Notes: generated from the sequence alone by a model not told the origin. DNA of 64,000 nt from Lineus longissimus (GCF_910592395.1 NC_088321.1:11162001-11226000); one strand, 5' to 3'; counted from the first letter of the stretch, positions 23,129 to 35,838 are shown. A program made the numbers and translations.

Positions 23129-25307
23129 TAATTCTTGATAACTTCAGTGAATCTTTGTACAGGCCACTAGATCTCTAGAAGGGTTCTTTTAAAGGTCCAA
23201 CCTGTTGATAACTTTGACGGGCATGCAGACAGTCTCTCGCTTGTCCCCAAAGCTGCTGATGAAGTAGTGTTCGTGCGAGCGATAGTTACAAAAGTACCCC
23301 AGAACTTGTTATCACTCCACAGAAATTATTGACTCTGTCTGACAAGCTTCATTAATAATTCCCTAATATTGTCCTTCTTTCGTAACCAAGGAATTATTGT
23401 TAGTACCACAAACAAATTACGTGTGTTGATAACAAAACTTAGCTCTACAGATTTTTACCACAGACCCCTGTAACATATTTAGTTGACGTGAATTTGAAGG
23501 TGTAAAATGCTTTTCTCCTCGTAAATCGCCAATAGCACCCGTTCTCTCATCTTGATTCGTTAAGAATCATATCCAGAAACGACAACAAATAGCAGTAGAC
23601 CGAACCAAAGATGCCCTTATTTTTTACTGCAGGTTCTTCTTCTTGTTTGGGAATAAGCCTAGTCATGCCAATGGTGGTGTAATCAACTTCAAGTGCCCCC
23701 TGATGAGCGAATTATTTCAAGGCGTTTGCGGTGGTCATCGTACATTATGTGCTTGCGGCAAAAATCGGTGACCGTCAGCGACCTGCGAGCAATATCAGAT
23801 TAAGACATAACCAGTTTTACCTGCAGATGGGAGATCTTTTTGTCGCACATCAAAGAAATTATAATCACAGGTCGTAGTGACAAAAAACGCTTGTTTACCC
23901 GGCGCTTGACTGACTGCTTCAATATACATGTAGAGTGTACAATGCCACGACTTAATGTTATAAATCGAAATTAACCTGGAGTCATAATCACATATTGATG
24001 GAATGTCTATACGCATGCTTGAAGCTTTTGATGAACAAACATATCCTTATCATTTCTCGATACAGCTTGACAGAATGCTTAATTCTCATTGCCTGTTGCT
24101 TCGATATTGAGTAGCAGTATCGTACGAATCATAAATTACCACAAGCAACGGTATATTGTAAACCAGGAAATGTTCGCGCGCGCCTGATTATTTCAGCGAT
24201 TTGCGAAAAAAAACAACATCGTTATTTTGTCGAATTACAAAATTTCTTTTTGTTTTCAAATAGAATAACCGACTTTTGCGACTTTAATTTTTGCGAATAT
24301 CGATATTATTCCTGATAATCCGCCAAAGAACGCCCGCGAAAAGTTGTAGTCATATTTGGAATACGAGTAAGCAAACAAAGTGTGAATCATAAACTGTTTA
24401 GGCTTGAACACGCTGATGTTTTATGAAGTAAAGCCATGATTATAACATGTTACGTATTGTCCCCCCCCCCCTCCCCAGTCCCCTCCTGCTCCTAGCATTA
24501 CATATACGTCCCAAATTAACATATCGCCAACAATATATGATCCGTAAGACTATCTTCATGCTCTTTATGATATCATGTTGCAGGATTGTAGGCCACTTAA
24601 ACCAACTCAAAATAGTCTGCTCGCCAAACATAGAACAAGAATGTATGTATATATGCGCTATTCCTGTTATTACGGTATCATGATAAGTATAACATTCAAA
24701 TAGCATTTACTTTAAAGCCTGCATTTGACATTTCGCAATAAAAGGCACCAAAAACGAAGGAAAATATATAAAATTTCATGCAAAATAAATAACCCGGCAA
24801 GAGATTAAGATTTGTCTCTATAATAAACACGTGATCGGGTGTTAGAATCAATTGTATCTTGTTGCAGTCTCTATATAGAATATTCCTATTATTTCCCGAG
24901 GATATGTCTGAATGCCATCACTCTCTAACATGCATGGTGTGTAGGTTAAAGTATTTGAAATCAGATCAATAGAATATTTAAAATTACGCAAGCAGTTAGC
25001 ACATGACGGCTTAATACATTTCCGTATGTAACGCATAAGGTGGCTGCCATCATGTTTTCATGATGATACAGTCATCTTGGTTAGATTATGTGAGCAGTTT
25101 TTATCTTCTGACTTCTTCGCCATGTTCGACAATAAATGTACGCAGAATAGGTTTTATTGAGATTTGAAATTATACAATTTTCTTATCAGCTTAACTCGCA
25201 CTGGGCCAAAAAAGTCGTTCGAAGTTTGAGAAATATAAGCTATGGTGTGACGAAAAAGAGTCACGCAGTTTGGCTGAAGGTAATTGAATAGGACCCGCGT
25301 TATACTT
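23129..25307. other. No gene recognised
   Basis: AT-rich sequence with a short GC-skewed oligo-C/T run near 24460-24478. The frames at 24440-24706 open on opposite strands over the same bases and are not called. Confidence 0.45.
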
Positions 25308-25849
25308 TTAAAGGAATGGGCGGCTTTTTACTGCGGCATGTGTGTTCTTCTTTCTGGTTCATCAAAAAACTATTTTTCTGAACGACTTTGATGCTTTTCC
25401 AATTTTGTTTCAGCTCTTAGTTCGTAGAAAAACGCGTTATTCGTTATTTTCAGTAAGCGCAAGTCCTGGCGCGAAATACCTTTCCTGCCACGTGAGTGCA
25501 CGCCGAGATCCAAGTTCACGTCACCCCGCTATTTATATGACGCATCGTCATTTCCATTATCGTCGCAGTTGATCACTATGATGTCGGAAGAACCGATATC
25601 GGCACCAAAACATCACAGGATAGATCCATGGCTCCAGGCAACGCCTTACTAGTGCATCGTTCTACATGGAAATGATCGACGCTTGAAGGGCTAACTCGGG
25701 TCAAATCGGAGTTAACATCGGAAAAGCGTGATAATTCGGTCAGATTTAGAATTTTTCCTTTTCTGTGCAATTTGTTGATGGAAACTACTAATGTAGAATG
25801 AGGTGACTGGGCAGCCAACAGCTGGGTAATAATGCCACTGGTCCCTTAA
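25308..25849 (-). mobile_element. Family M interspersed element, copy 2 (542 bp)
   Basis: Reverse-orientation copy with both ends well preserved. It starts TTAAAGGAATGGGCGGC and ends GCCACTGGTCCCTTAA, so both borders carry TTAA. Internally it matches copies 1 and 3 (GTGCATCGTTCTACATGGAA, TTTGTTGATGGAAACTA). An oligo-C run of about 14 directly abuts the right end. A frame of about 76 codons at 25342-25572 is echoed in the 38302-38508 region of copy 3, but no stop-free gene of useful length survives. Confidence 0.7.
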
Positions 25850-26524
25850 GCCCCCCCCCCCCACCCGTCAGTTCAATTTTTTGTTTTTTGGGGTTTTTTC
25901 TTGCGGTTGCTGGGAATATTGATTTTGATTCCATGATATGATGCTGTGTAGATTTTGTTTCCATTTCTGGTGAGGTTATTTCGCTTCGCTTCTGCTCGGA
26001 TACCATCTGCATGTCATCGGCTATGGTAACAGAGAGCGTATCAAGTTACACTCTCGAAAAGATTGTACGCGACTGAAATTTCCGATCAATGAATAAATTA
26101 TCGCTTGGCCGATTTTTGCTCCAAATCAGTATGATAAAGCGTATCGTAGATGGCTGCGCCATCGCCTTGGCATATGTTCGGATTGCACTCCCAACATCGA
26201 ATCGACTCTTAAAGAGAATCGACTCGAACTCCGGTCCAGTTCAAATCCGCCATTGGTGATGTCATTGGCGCCAAAAACTATTCTCTTTCCCTCGATTCAA
26301 ATAAAGCATTTTCAAAAAGGCTGCTCAAACAATAAATCAGCTACATGTACAAACATTTGTTATCAACTTATAAAACTACACAAAGACGATTCATGGTGAA
26401 AAAGATCACACAAATATCAAAATGTAATATTGTTTTGAGGGGAACTACTTCGGCTTATTCACTCTGCCTCTTGCGCTACCTCGTCACAATCGTCATGTGC
26501 TGACAACTCAGATAATTTTTCAAT

Positions 26525-26708
26525 ATGGAGACGTCAAATGGCATTAGTAGGGACTATATTCTTATACGTCCGTCCCCAGTAACCCCTCCATTGTTAGAAG
26601 GTTTGGATTGCACAGCTGCATTCAAAGGAAAGTGCGTGACTGACAATACTAATCAAAGGAATGAAGACGGCTGTTTTACAGACTGTTGCTCCGAAGCGGA
26701 TGTACTTG
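26525..26708 (+). CDS. Possible first coding exon, cysteine-rich, unknown product
   Basis: The frame starts at a true ATG at 26525 and reaches a GTACGT donor at 26709-26714, giving 61 codons plus one base. A plausible acceptor (ACAACTCAG) lies just upstream, near 26510, with a moderately pyrimidine-rich tract. The peptide carries a cluster C-x6-GKC-x11-CFTDCC in its second half. No signal peptide and no family are recognised. The donor deviates from GTAAGT/GTGAGT and the length is only slightly above chance, so this is a weak candidate. It may belong with the frame at 26743. Confidence 0.2.
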
Positions 26709-26742
26709 GTACGTCGGGATAGGACAGTGATATATATACTGG

Positions 26743-27297
26743 ATGGTCACCAGTCAGCAGGACCAGGGGTTCTATGACAAGCAACATCAACTTAGTTTGG
26801 GATGGAATAGTGAACAATGGTTGTTCAATCAGCCGTTTTGTTCGCCAAGTCAGATTTATACACTACTCCGCTCGGGAATTCCCCTTAATTTTTTTTTTCT
26901 TCTTCTGACATCCGCTGTCTACGACATTGGGTTGTCGTCAGTTCCCGCTAGACGGCGCAAAATACTAGTACTGGTATGTTGGAGTTGTGCCACCGTTAGT
27001 GACCGAATACGATGTTTAAGCAACCGGGCCAGTCAATGCAATGATAGGCAGGTCTTGCAACCTCTATGTACCCAAACAACGAAATACGAATATACTGTGC
27101 ATCTTTTTTGTTCCGAAATGAAGTGTACAGTGATCTCAGGCACTTCATGGCCTATTAGGTTTGCTTATACGCTTACGATTACGTCACAGATTCTAAGCCT
27201 CGCCAATGGAAGAATTACAAACCAAACACCTCATAGCCTTACTATACAGACCACAGCAGGCCACTTCATAAAACGTGCAAACATCATTTACTGCTAG
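26743..27297 (+). CDS. Unassigned 184-codon ORF
   Basis: It is longer than most chance frames expected in AT-rich DNA of this size and starts with ATG. It contains a hydrophobic stretch near residues 49-58 (PLNFFFLLLT). I recognise no domain. Part of it, 26990-27035, looks like a degenerate transposon end related to the 15268-15418 element (GTTTAAGCAACCGGGCCAGT), which argues that the frame is fortuitous or crosses repeat DNA. No splice sites or polyadenylation signal were tied to it. Confidence 0.2.
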   Translation: MVTSQQDQGFYDKQHQLSLGWNSEQWLFNQPFCSPSQIYTLLRSGIPLNFFFLLLTSAVYDIGLSSVPARRRKILVLVCWSCATVSDRIRCLSNRASQCNDRQVLQPLCTQTTKYEYTVHLFCSEMKCTVISGTSWPIRFAYTLTITSQILSLANGRITNQTPHSLTIQTTAGHFIKRANIIYC

Positions 27298-27826
27298 TAG
27301 ACAAATATCTATTTTCGCCAGTTAAAATCAGATTCGAATTAATGCCAATATTGATTTTCACCGGGCCTATTCAATGGGCAGTGCCTAGCAGTGTTTGGAC
27401 ATGATTCTAATATCAATATCCTAAATTTGCTATACATTAATGCGATGTTGTTTGCTTATTTTACACGTGTGCAGTCTTGTATTGAAAAGCATAATCTCAT
27501 GTACAGAAGTAGTACGACCAGTCGAATATTTTTAGTGCAAAATAGCGACAAACTGAAAATCGCCGTGTTTACAAAATCTGTACTGTTCTTCACTTTCTTC
27601 TTTGAGTGATAAAAATGAATTACCAAGGCTCAGTTTCCCATAATGCAGTGCCACCCAGTCTCTTAGAACCAAGTTGGATCCCATAATATTCATTGACAAT
27701 TCTTTTATAATGGCGTTTAGTGGGTCATTCCTCGGTAGAATAGTTCATGTTGCGATTTGTGGTGGGTTAAGCTCTGACTTGACTTAGAATGACTAGTCTA
27801 TCTATTTGTTGGTATATGATAATGGG

Positions 27827-28301
27827 GAGTTTCCGCATCGCTTACGATTACGATTACGATTACGATTTCAAAGTCGTAATCGTAATACTCTCAAAACCGG
27901 CATGAACCAGAAATTTTGTTTCCGCATTCACACCAACGACTTGGTGTACTGTAGTATAGGCCCTATACTCTGCTCTCATGCTCTGGGTGCACTTTCCTCG
28001 GCGCTAAAACATGATCAAAATCGCCGTTGATCACATTAAATGCAGTTCCTATGTTTGACAGATATGTTCTAAAGTATTCTTCAATGAATATTTCACCTTG
28101 AATTTGATATGTAGCGTGGAAAATAGGCTTTTCGCTAATCCATGTAATCGTTTTTCGACTTACGAAGATCAGCCGGAATCCTCGTAAGAACGAGACGAAA
28201 GTACCATCGACGATTTCGCTGGGGATGACGTAGCACCAAAAACCGATGACGTCAAACACAAATCGTAATCGTAATCGTAATCGTAAGCGATGCGGAAACT
28301 C
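27827..28301. mobile_element. 475-bp MITE with exact 42-bp TIRs containing a CGATTA hexamer array
   Basis: The left TIR, 27827-27868, reads GAGTTTCCGCATCGCTTA followed by three CGATTA units and CGATTT. The right TIR, 28260-28301, is its exact reverse complement over all 42 bases. A short inverted echo of the hexamers follows the left TIR (AAGTCGTAATCGTAAT). The interior is unique and noncoding. No convincing target-site duplication was seen and I cannot assign a superfamily. The RLRLRL-type peptides in this region are translations of the hexamers, not genes. Confidence 0.85.
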
Positions 28302-30589
28302 GCTAATATGGATTAAAAGTCTTAATGTCATTCTAACAGTAGCTCAGCCTACCAAGCTCATGATAAAATACGTCAAACACAGTACGAGTTTCATTTCAAT
28401 ATACAAGCAGAAACGTATAGTCGTTTTTCATCAAAATGCCTTTTCAACATGTTCAACAAAAAGAACATCTTGCCGGGATCAATAAACCTTCTTATGTTTC
28501 ATAAAGCTAACGATTCCCGATAGTCACTCGAAATATTTATCCTTGTTCCTGAGGACATTCCGCGTGAGAGTCGGGAAAATCGAAGTACAGTTGGTATCGG
28601 AAGTCAATAATCTCCCCCTCTTTTGGTCAAAGTACCCTGACACGGCCACTACGAAAAAGCTGATTCGTTCATTTATTTAAAACATGGCGTGTCGACTATA
28701 CAGTGACGACAGGCTTTTCTACGGCCTACCAGTACCACAGACTACAATTGCACCAAAGTCTGAAAAGGGACCTCGATCATCGGATTGATAGAATTAGGGG
28801 AATATATCGGATCGAACGTGATAAAATCATGCTCATCATTGCCAAAGCTTTTCCAATTTAAGGGAGCAGTATGGCGGAAGATAATGCCGATAATTTCGTG
28901 TCGATTAAAAGAAAGCGTTGCTTTTAAGGGTCACTTTGAAGACGCTTAAGATCAGTAGCTGAAAAAGTGCAACTCCTGTCATTATTGTTATTATTGTTAC
29001 ACCGAGTCACAGTTATGGTACTGTCACCTGTGCATTCACTCAGATGAATCGACGGCCTAGGTGATAGCGTGTCGAATGTATCCAAAGGCATCGGCATCCT
29101 TGATCAATGCATTATCGGAGACAGTGACTGCGACAGTGATAGTAACGCCATGTGTGTATATTCACAGCACGCATCTCTCGTGTAATAATAATGTCACCTA
29201 GTGCATCGATATCAATGAACATTTCTCTTGAAACTACATCCGACATAAAGTGTTAAATAGTACCCGAGATTATTGGACATCTATTCCTTTATGAAATATA
29301 ATATGATTCATCGACCCGCAAATACTCTTTGGTAAAAAGGAGCTGTTTGTGACGCATACTATTTCATGAAATCCAAATTCGTGTGCGTAGCGCAGCATTT
29401 GAGGTAATATCTGGGAGGTGACAATCCATGTACCAGAAATGAACCTTCAAATCAAATCAAAATTGGCGCATAGAGGGGAGTGCGCTTGGCTTAATGGTAC
29501 ATGTACGTGTTGTTGCATATCTTTATTAAATATCTGAGCAAGATTATGGTAAAATGAAACTGTAAAGGTAGCAAGTTGGTGAGAACTGTTTGTGTATTTT
29601 TTATTGAAATGACTATTCAGCTGTGTATTGTTCGATATAGTAAATGTCCTTTTTGATGCCCCCCCCCCCCCCCCCCCATGGTGACTGTCTATACTGTGAG
29701 GTGACGAATTAAGTATGGCTCACATGTATATACTCACGACCTTCGATACCTCATATATTGATGATCCTCTTTTCCCGGTCATGTCACGAGTCTTGGAGAG
29801 AGACATCAAAGAAAGAAAATATTCTCTTGAATACAGTAATCTCAAGGCTTACTTTCTACAACGACCAAGGCCTAGTTTCTACCACGACCACCAACAACAG
29901 CAGGACCTATTGACTCTCATGGACTTTGGTTAGCAGATCATACTGTGTCGAAGTTTTTAAATCGGGTGAGGGCGTATGCACAATAGATATACTTTATGTT
30001 TTCGTCTCCTAACTGACGTGCCCCAACCGGTTTAAACACGTCAACACAGTATTTTCAATGTTATTATCGCATCAGCAAAGCCAACATTATCATCAATTTG
30101 ATAACAGGCCCAATAAAAAAGACATAGATCAATTTGAAAAAATATACAGCTGCAATGATGTCTTCTTTTTCTATCCCACACTGGTTATTTTTTTTTTCTT
30201 CACGGACGTGTCTTATCAAAATTCTGAAGAAGACTTCTTTATGGTCTGCATCAGCGCCATATATACATTTTGATACCAACAATGTACAAACAAACGACAA
30301 GACAAAAACAAGTTAATTGATATTTCTAGTTGACCTACATGTATATATCTTCTTAGCATTTATCGTATGATTGAAACATTGTGACATAAAAGTGGTTCAT
30401 CTATGCACAGCAAGTTCAAAAAATTGAAAAATTGAAAAATTATCAATGGAAGCTTATTTCCACCTTAGGTTTTAACCGGGCTGTTCACAACTCCTCATTT
30501 TTGTAAGCGTTTCATTATAGGTTTCCTTTAAGCGACCGTGCCTTCCCTTTTATGCAAACGACAAAGGCCTTGATATCTTCTATGTTCCA
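28302..30589. other. No gene recognised; oligo-C run at about 29659-29677
   Basis: Noncoding-looking sequence with a short trinucleotide-like run near 28980 and an oligo-C run of about 18. No domain-bearing open frame was found. Confidence 0.45.
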
Positions 30590-30921
30590 AAGAAGTTTAA
30601 AAACTTTTGATCACAGCATAATAGTGAAAATAATCCAGAAATTTTCGAATCAATCTAGATTCTGGATTGACAGTCTCCTTCCTCCTAGATTTGTCCTTAG
30701 GAGCAACATGAACCTGTCACAGTGTGTTGGTTGGTTTGAAACAGGTTTGTACGCCTTTAGCTATTGAAGACCCATTTTACTGTCTCTGACAGGCCTATCG
30801 CGTAGGGTGTGATGGCAAGACACTTGCTCCTTCCTAGCTAGCTGACAAAGAATCTAGATTGATTCGAAAGTTTTTGGACTATTTTCACTATGCTGTGATC
30901 AAAAGTGTTTAAACTACTTTG
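30590..30921. mobile_element. Foldback element with about 73-bp arms
   Basis: The left arm (30590-30663) includes ACTTTTGATCACAGCATA, ATAGTGAAAATAATCCAG and TTTTCGAATCAATCTAGA. The right arm (30849-30921) is its near-complete reverse complement (TCTAGATTGATTCGAAAG, ACTATTTTCACTATGC, TGTGATCAAAAGT). About 185 bp separate the arms. A few mismatches are visible. No target-site duplication or family was identified. Confidence 0.7.
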
Positions 30922-32509
30922 TTTTACAATTCCCAGCATAGATGAATGTTCATGAAAGCTTCTATGATCATTTACCAATTAGGCCTACATACTGAGACAT
31001 TACTCCAAGGTTATAAGTACCCGCGGTCTTTGCAACTTAGTTCAAAGGGCAACGTTTCGATTTAAACTTTGATTAATTGGCATCGAACCAGAAGCGTCTG
31101 AAATTGAAATTACTAAGACTGATTTACTCTTGCCAAAAGCCGGTAGTATATCACTTTGACTATGATCCATCAGACTGGGTGACATAAAAACGATTTTGAA
31201 CTTTTGGCTATGAATATATATCAATCATGAATTTATCCGAGTCAGACCGCATGTATTGCTAATTTAAGGGGTGCGTCGTTCGTTATATATGTGGGTCAGG
31301 AAAATACACAATGCAGCATACACAATACCATTGCATGAATCTGTCAAAACTTGGTATTTATGATATGTTTATATATATGTCTACACAGTGGCATCAATAC
31401 AATTTGTTTTTTAAAATCAATTTTAAATTTCAATCGTTCAAAGAACGGCGGAAATAAGTATATTCGCCACAATGCACTCGCCATACATTACCTCAACTTA
31501 TTGCTGAAAACAGGCGCAATTTATATTTCGATAATGAAATGGCCTACTCTGTGCCATGGAGTTAAAGGCCAGTGTATTAATCAGGGACGGTCCGACACAA
31601 TCACATAATATGCAAGTTCAAGCGATGTAAGGATGCTACCATTGAGCCTAAAGAGGCAGGGAATGAACTTCAGAAGCAGACAGTAAATGTGTCAACCTCG
31701 ATTTTCCAATTTCCAATTATCGAAAAATGGCCCTCTTGTATAAATGCGTTATGTTTGCTGATATAGATATCAATTTCTGTTTTAGTTCATTGGTATATCG
31801 AGTCAACTATCTTTTCAATCAAATATTCTTTAAGATCTGGGTCAAACATGTTTGATAGTTGTCCACCGTAAATAACCAGTCATGTATGTCTGGCCATATC
31901 ATTGATATATATGGCCATAGAAAGCTTAGGAGCGTCATATATCCTTCTTCCGCTAGTTTGCTATGATTAATACTGCGTGAAGACACTGCAAATGCAGACC
32001 GCACGTGACGATTTTCACAGAGGTTGGGTGAATTTCAATACTCATTATTGATTGGCTCGGCAATTGTGCTGTGAAAGTTGGAAGCTGCGACAGTTTCCCG
32101 CTGCAGTGGTCTCCAACCCTATACAAGGTTGGTGTCTGCACTAACCCAGGTTCACCTCCGGACATTGTCGGACGGGAACCAAAGCCCTGTTGAAGTCTTT
32201 CGGTGCGATGTCGTGGCACGACATTAAATTAGTATCTCATATGCAAAATGCCAGGACAAATGTTCGACAAGCAGTCCATTTCTAATATCCGGTAGGCCGC
32301 ATTGTGTATGTATATGTCCAGCGAGACTCGCCAGGGAATGCCACATGTCCAAGCAAACCAAATGCATCGGTTTGTTGGCGTATTATTGGCTCCAGTTTCT
32401 TTATCTTATGCTAGTCGCACACATACAAATAGTGCTCAGCCCTTATTTGGTATCATTCGAACTTGCGCCACAAAGTACAGCCATATTTATATAATACCAA
32501 ATCAGTTCG

Positions 32510-32645
32510 ATATTAAGCGCCGCGTAGCACAGCGCAACCACGGGTCTCAGCTGTGCGCGGGCGCTTCCGCACAGCCGTATTCAACGTCGTATATAGCGCC
32601 GATGTCACGATGGAGCCAATCACACAGCGCCTTACGTCATACGTC
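32510..32645. promoter_or_regulatory. CpG-dense patch with CCAAT and CRE-like motifs, possible promoter
   Basis: About 18 CpG dinucleotides occur in roughly 130 bp (for example GCGCCGCGTAGC, GTGCGCGGGCGC), in a window where CpG is otherwise sparse. A CCAAT word lies at 32616-32620 and a cAMP-response-element-like TTACGTCA at 32632-32639. This combination is typical of animal housekeeping promoters. No exon was recognised next to it, so direction and target gene are unknown. Confidence 0.3.
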
Positions 32646-35488
32646 TAAACTGTAACATGATATTGTTTACCTCCTCCAATCTGATGCAACCATTTCATTT
32701 TCATTTTTTGTAGCTTCAATGTATGTCTAGATGGACCCTTTAATGGTATTTATCGCCTATACAACGTTTTTCATACCTGGTAGGTGAAGGGTTAACAGCA
32801 TCTGTTTACTACACGGAAGGTATAGTATCCGCTTCTCACATCAATAACTTTCCGACAGAAACTAATCCACCTCAGAGTCTACCTTGAATCGATAAATTTG
32901 CCTCTAAGTCTTTGGTATACAACATTCTATGAATAGGAAGTTTAAGCAACCCTTGGGAAGAGCGAAGAATGACAAAGTACAAAGTACGCGTATACATGTC
33001 AACAATGCATTTTGTCGTTTTTTGAAGACTTTCCTGATTGCTCGTGCTGGAAGACCATGAGTTGTAGAGATAACATCGTTTCACGCATGACCTGTGATGA
33101 CACAACATACCTTTGCACGTCGTACATCGTCGATCCATCGTAGTGGATGCGAAACCTGTCTATCATTATCGTTTGGAATGTTGGTTTGCTTCCTGAAATA
33201 TTATCCTGCGATTTTTAGATGTTCATAAAATACCATTTAAATAATTCAATAGTTAATCTATAAAACGTCATTTTTTGGCGAGCATTATATTTTTGCGAAT
33301 TCAGCAAATGGCCTCGATTCGCGGAGAACAGAAAGAAACTGCAATCTTCAAAGACATTGATCGTTAAAGTTTACGTTTTTTGGAATTTTCGCTAACCGCC
33401 AAAATTAAGAAGTGTGACAATTGTGAAGTTTATGATAGGCATGGTGGTGTATAGTGCATTGGAGATATACGAGACAAAGTAGTGACCGTGGAAGCCGATA
33501 TTTTTCGCATTGCATTTATTAAGAATAAAATTAAAAAAATGAAATTTCAAAGAAGATATGATACAGGCTGATCGATGCTACGTGTACATTATATGGTACT
33601 TTTAAGGGTGTTTTGAAGGTTTTGAAGACTCAGGATCGAGCAGACAGCAGTGTAGGTCTATTATATGTTTAAAATTGTACCACAAATTTTGGAAAGAAAA
33701 TATCACAATATTGTTTTACTTGGATGGTGAAAGCTTTCATAAAATTCGGTTTTAAAAGGACATCGACTTTAAAATATATTTCGAAGAATGAAAGCTTTTA
33801 GGTAAATCAATAATTTAGTGTGGGTTTGGTTTTTGAACCTTAATGTATACTACTGAATAATTATAAAACTTCGTAAATTTTCATCGAAAACTATCAAAAA
33901 ATTCCTTTCTGTTTTCATGCAGGTTCTGTGCAGGTTCTATTGGAATGAAACGTAGCAATCAGAAAGCTACCAGACACCATTCTAAAATATCTTAGGTGAA
34001 CAAACCTTACCAGAAATATTCGCTGGTGTGGGAAATAAATGTTTCGAGCTCAATTCACTTTAACTCGATCATCTGTCAATGAGATATTTTTACTGCCTGA
34101 TAATTCAGACGAGCATTATGTCAATTTCAAAGGAATTCATTTTTTTCCCAAACTGAGACAGTTATTACCCTGCAAGCCTCTTAAAGAACTCAAGTTGTGT
34201 TTGCAATTATGGCAACTTCTGGTATGATAATAACTAACCTGATTTATGTTTACCCCCCCCCCAAAAAAAAAAAAAAAATGCTGTGCGGATGCAGTCATAT
34301 CGTTCCGACTAAAAACCATTGCGGTATCACTGGAGGGAAATCAACAACAGCAAAAAAAGCAAGCATGATTTTTTGCATATGAACCAAAATTATATAAGTT
34401 ACAAAACTCTCTAATACATTCCGTAACATCCGACACTGATTACCACGAGGAGGAGCATGTGTTTGAGAAATCTTGCGAACTTCCAAATAATGCGTGATCA
34501 TGTGTACCTTCGAAATCGTATCTTACATATCATTATGACTAAATCAGCCACATTATGGTGACATCTATACATCCAGCAAATTAGTGATATAACCAAGGCA
34601 ATGCTACCTACTGATAACCAGGATGAATGGAATACCAGTCGAAGCTATAACCTCAGGTAGTCCATTCCTAAGTTACAATAATAATGAGCCCTTTGCTGCA
34701 GCTCCTGTAGTAAAACAATATCCCGCAGCCGCAATCAGTCCTTCGCACGAGTCCTCGGCAGCTTTGCCATGCCTTGTGCACGTTGCCCCAGGCAATGGAT
34801 TTTGTTTACCAGTACGCATGGATCCAAGTCCAGCCTGACTATGGTCAGCGCGTTATGTTGGCCGCGGAGTGGACATACTGTAATTGCATTTTATTATGGT
34901 CGCTAGCAGATAATCGATTTATGGTCTAGCCCATGACTTAACCAATCCTGGGTGGTTTTAACCCTCTCTGACCAATTAGAGTCCAGGAACATGTTACACC
35001 ATAATCGTGCTTTTTTTCTATGCTGTAATACATTACATTTCCGCCAGTCAAATGTTCATATGGGCTTATTATAAACCGCGAGATGCAGAATGCGAAATCG
35101 CGAGATGCCAACCTCGGTGAGAGTACCATGCGTCACAGGATGTATTGCAAATATTAAACCTGACAAGGCGAACATTCATGAGACCGAGGCTGTAGTAGGG
35201 AGCTATCACTGTTTCGATTAGCCCATTGAAATAGACTTAGCTGTGCGATGTGTGGAATTTAACCTAATTTATAGCCTAGTTTCGAGTGGTCAGACTATCC
35301 CGCGCTATTTTCAGGGATGACCAGACGTTCACCAAGTGCATGCCCTGTGTTATCGGTCAATCATGTGTATGTTGACTTGTGCCACCAGGCGAAACGGGGA
35401 AATAATCTTGATACATGCAGCATCCTGAACCACGTTGTAATATATTCACAGTATATCTTGATAAGTTGCAAAAACCTATGTGGTCAAG
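32646..35488. other. No gene called
   Basis: It holds an oligo-C run followed directly by oligo-A at about 34252-34278 and AT-rich sequence near 33260-33420 with TTTTTGCGAATT words. The frame at 34623-34838 (+) starts with ATG and is alanine/proline-rich but has no recognisable domain. Confidence 0.4.
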
Positions 35489-35601
35489 ATGAACATGTAC
35501 TTGCATGTAGCCTTTGTGTTGTCTTCGGCCCTACTATCATTGAATGGAGAAGTGGACAGCAGCATCACGACATCAATCGCTTCAATGCTAACTGCAGACC
35601 C
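35489..35601 (+). CDS. Candidate signal-peptide first exon, secreted or membrane protein
   Basis: ATG at 35489 has A at -3, and an in-frame TAA lies about nine codons upstream, so this is the first usable start. The encoded peptide begins MNMYLHVAFVLSSALLSLNG, a textbook signal peptide with a hydrophobic core at about residues 4-18 and likely cleavage near residue 20. The frame continues for 37 codons plus two bases to a consensus donor GTAAGT at 35602-35607. The product and its other exons were not identified. A chance signal-like peptide with a good donor is possible. Confidence 0.4.
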
Positions 35602-35739
35602 GTAAGTACCATGGTCTGTCCTATACGTTGAAGCTGAAATCTTGATTTTTTGGTTGAGGGCAGTGGGGTGTGTTGCCCCCCCCGCCCTCCCAAAAAACCA
35701 CAATATCACCTTTTTTTAAATCGCTTAGATTCAGCCCAT

Positions 35740-35838
35740 TTCAAGATGATTCCTAATCTTTTCCATGTGTGCGTCAATAAAACATGCGGTAAACCAAACG
35801 GCAGTCATGGCAAAAAATTGAGAAAGATATTTCTCTCA
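35740..35838 (+). repeat. Repeat segment shared with the extra segment of M copy 3
   Basis: TTCAAGATGATTCCTAATC, GTGTGCGTCAATAAAACATG and AATTGAGAAAGATAT match 37864-37967 closely. Both copies keep one frame open, with the pattern C-V-N-x2-C-G-K-P-N near its start. Outside this stretch the two loci differ. It is either a piece of a longer, partly coding member of family M or an independent repeat. Confidence 0.6.

Noticed and set aside
26155-26260. Possible tRNA-like unit ending AGTTCAAATCCGCC
   Set aside because: Only a weak B-box-like word is present, with no matching A box at the right distance.
27806-28331. ORFs with RLRLRLRL and NRNRNRNR peptides
   Set aside because: They translate the CGATTA hexamer array in the MITE ends.
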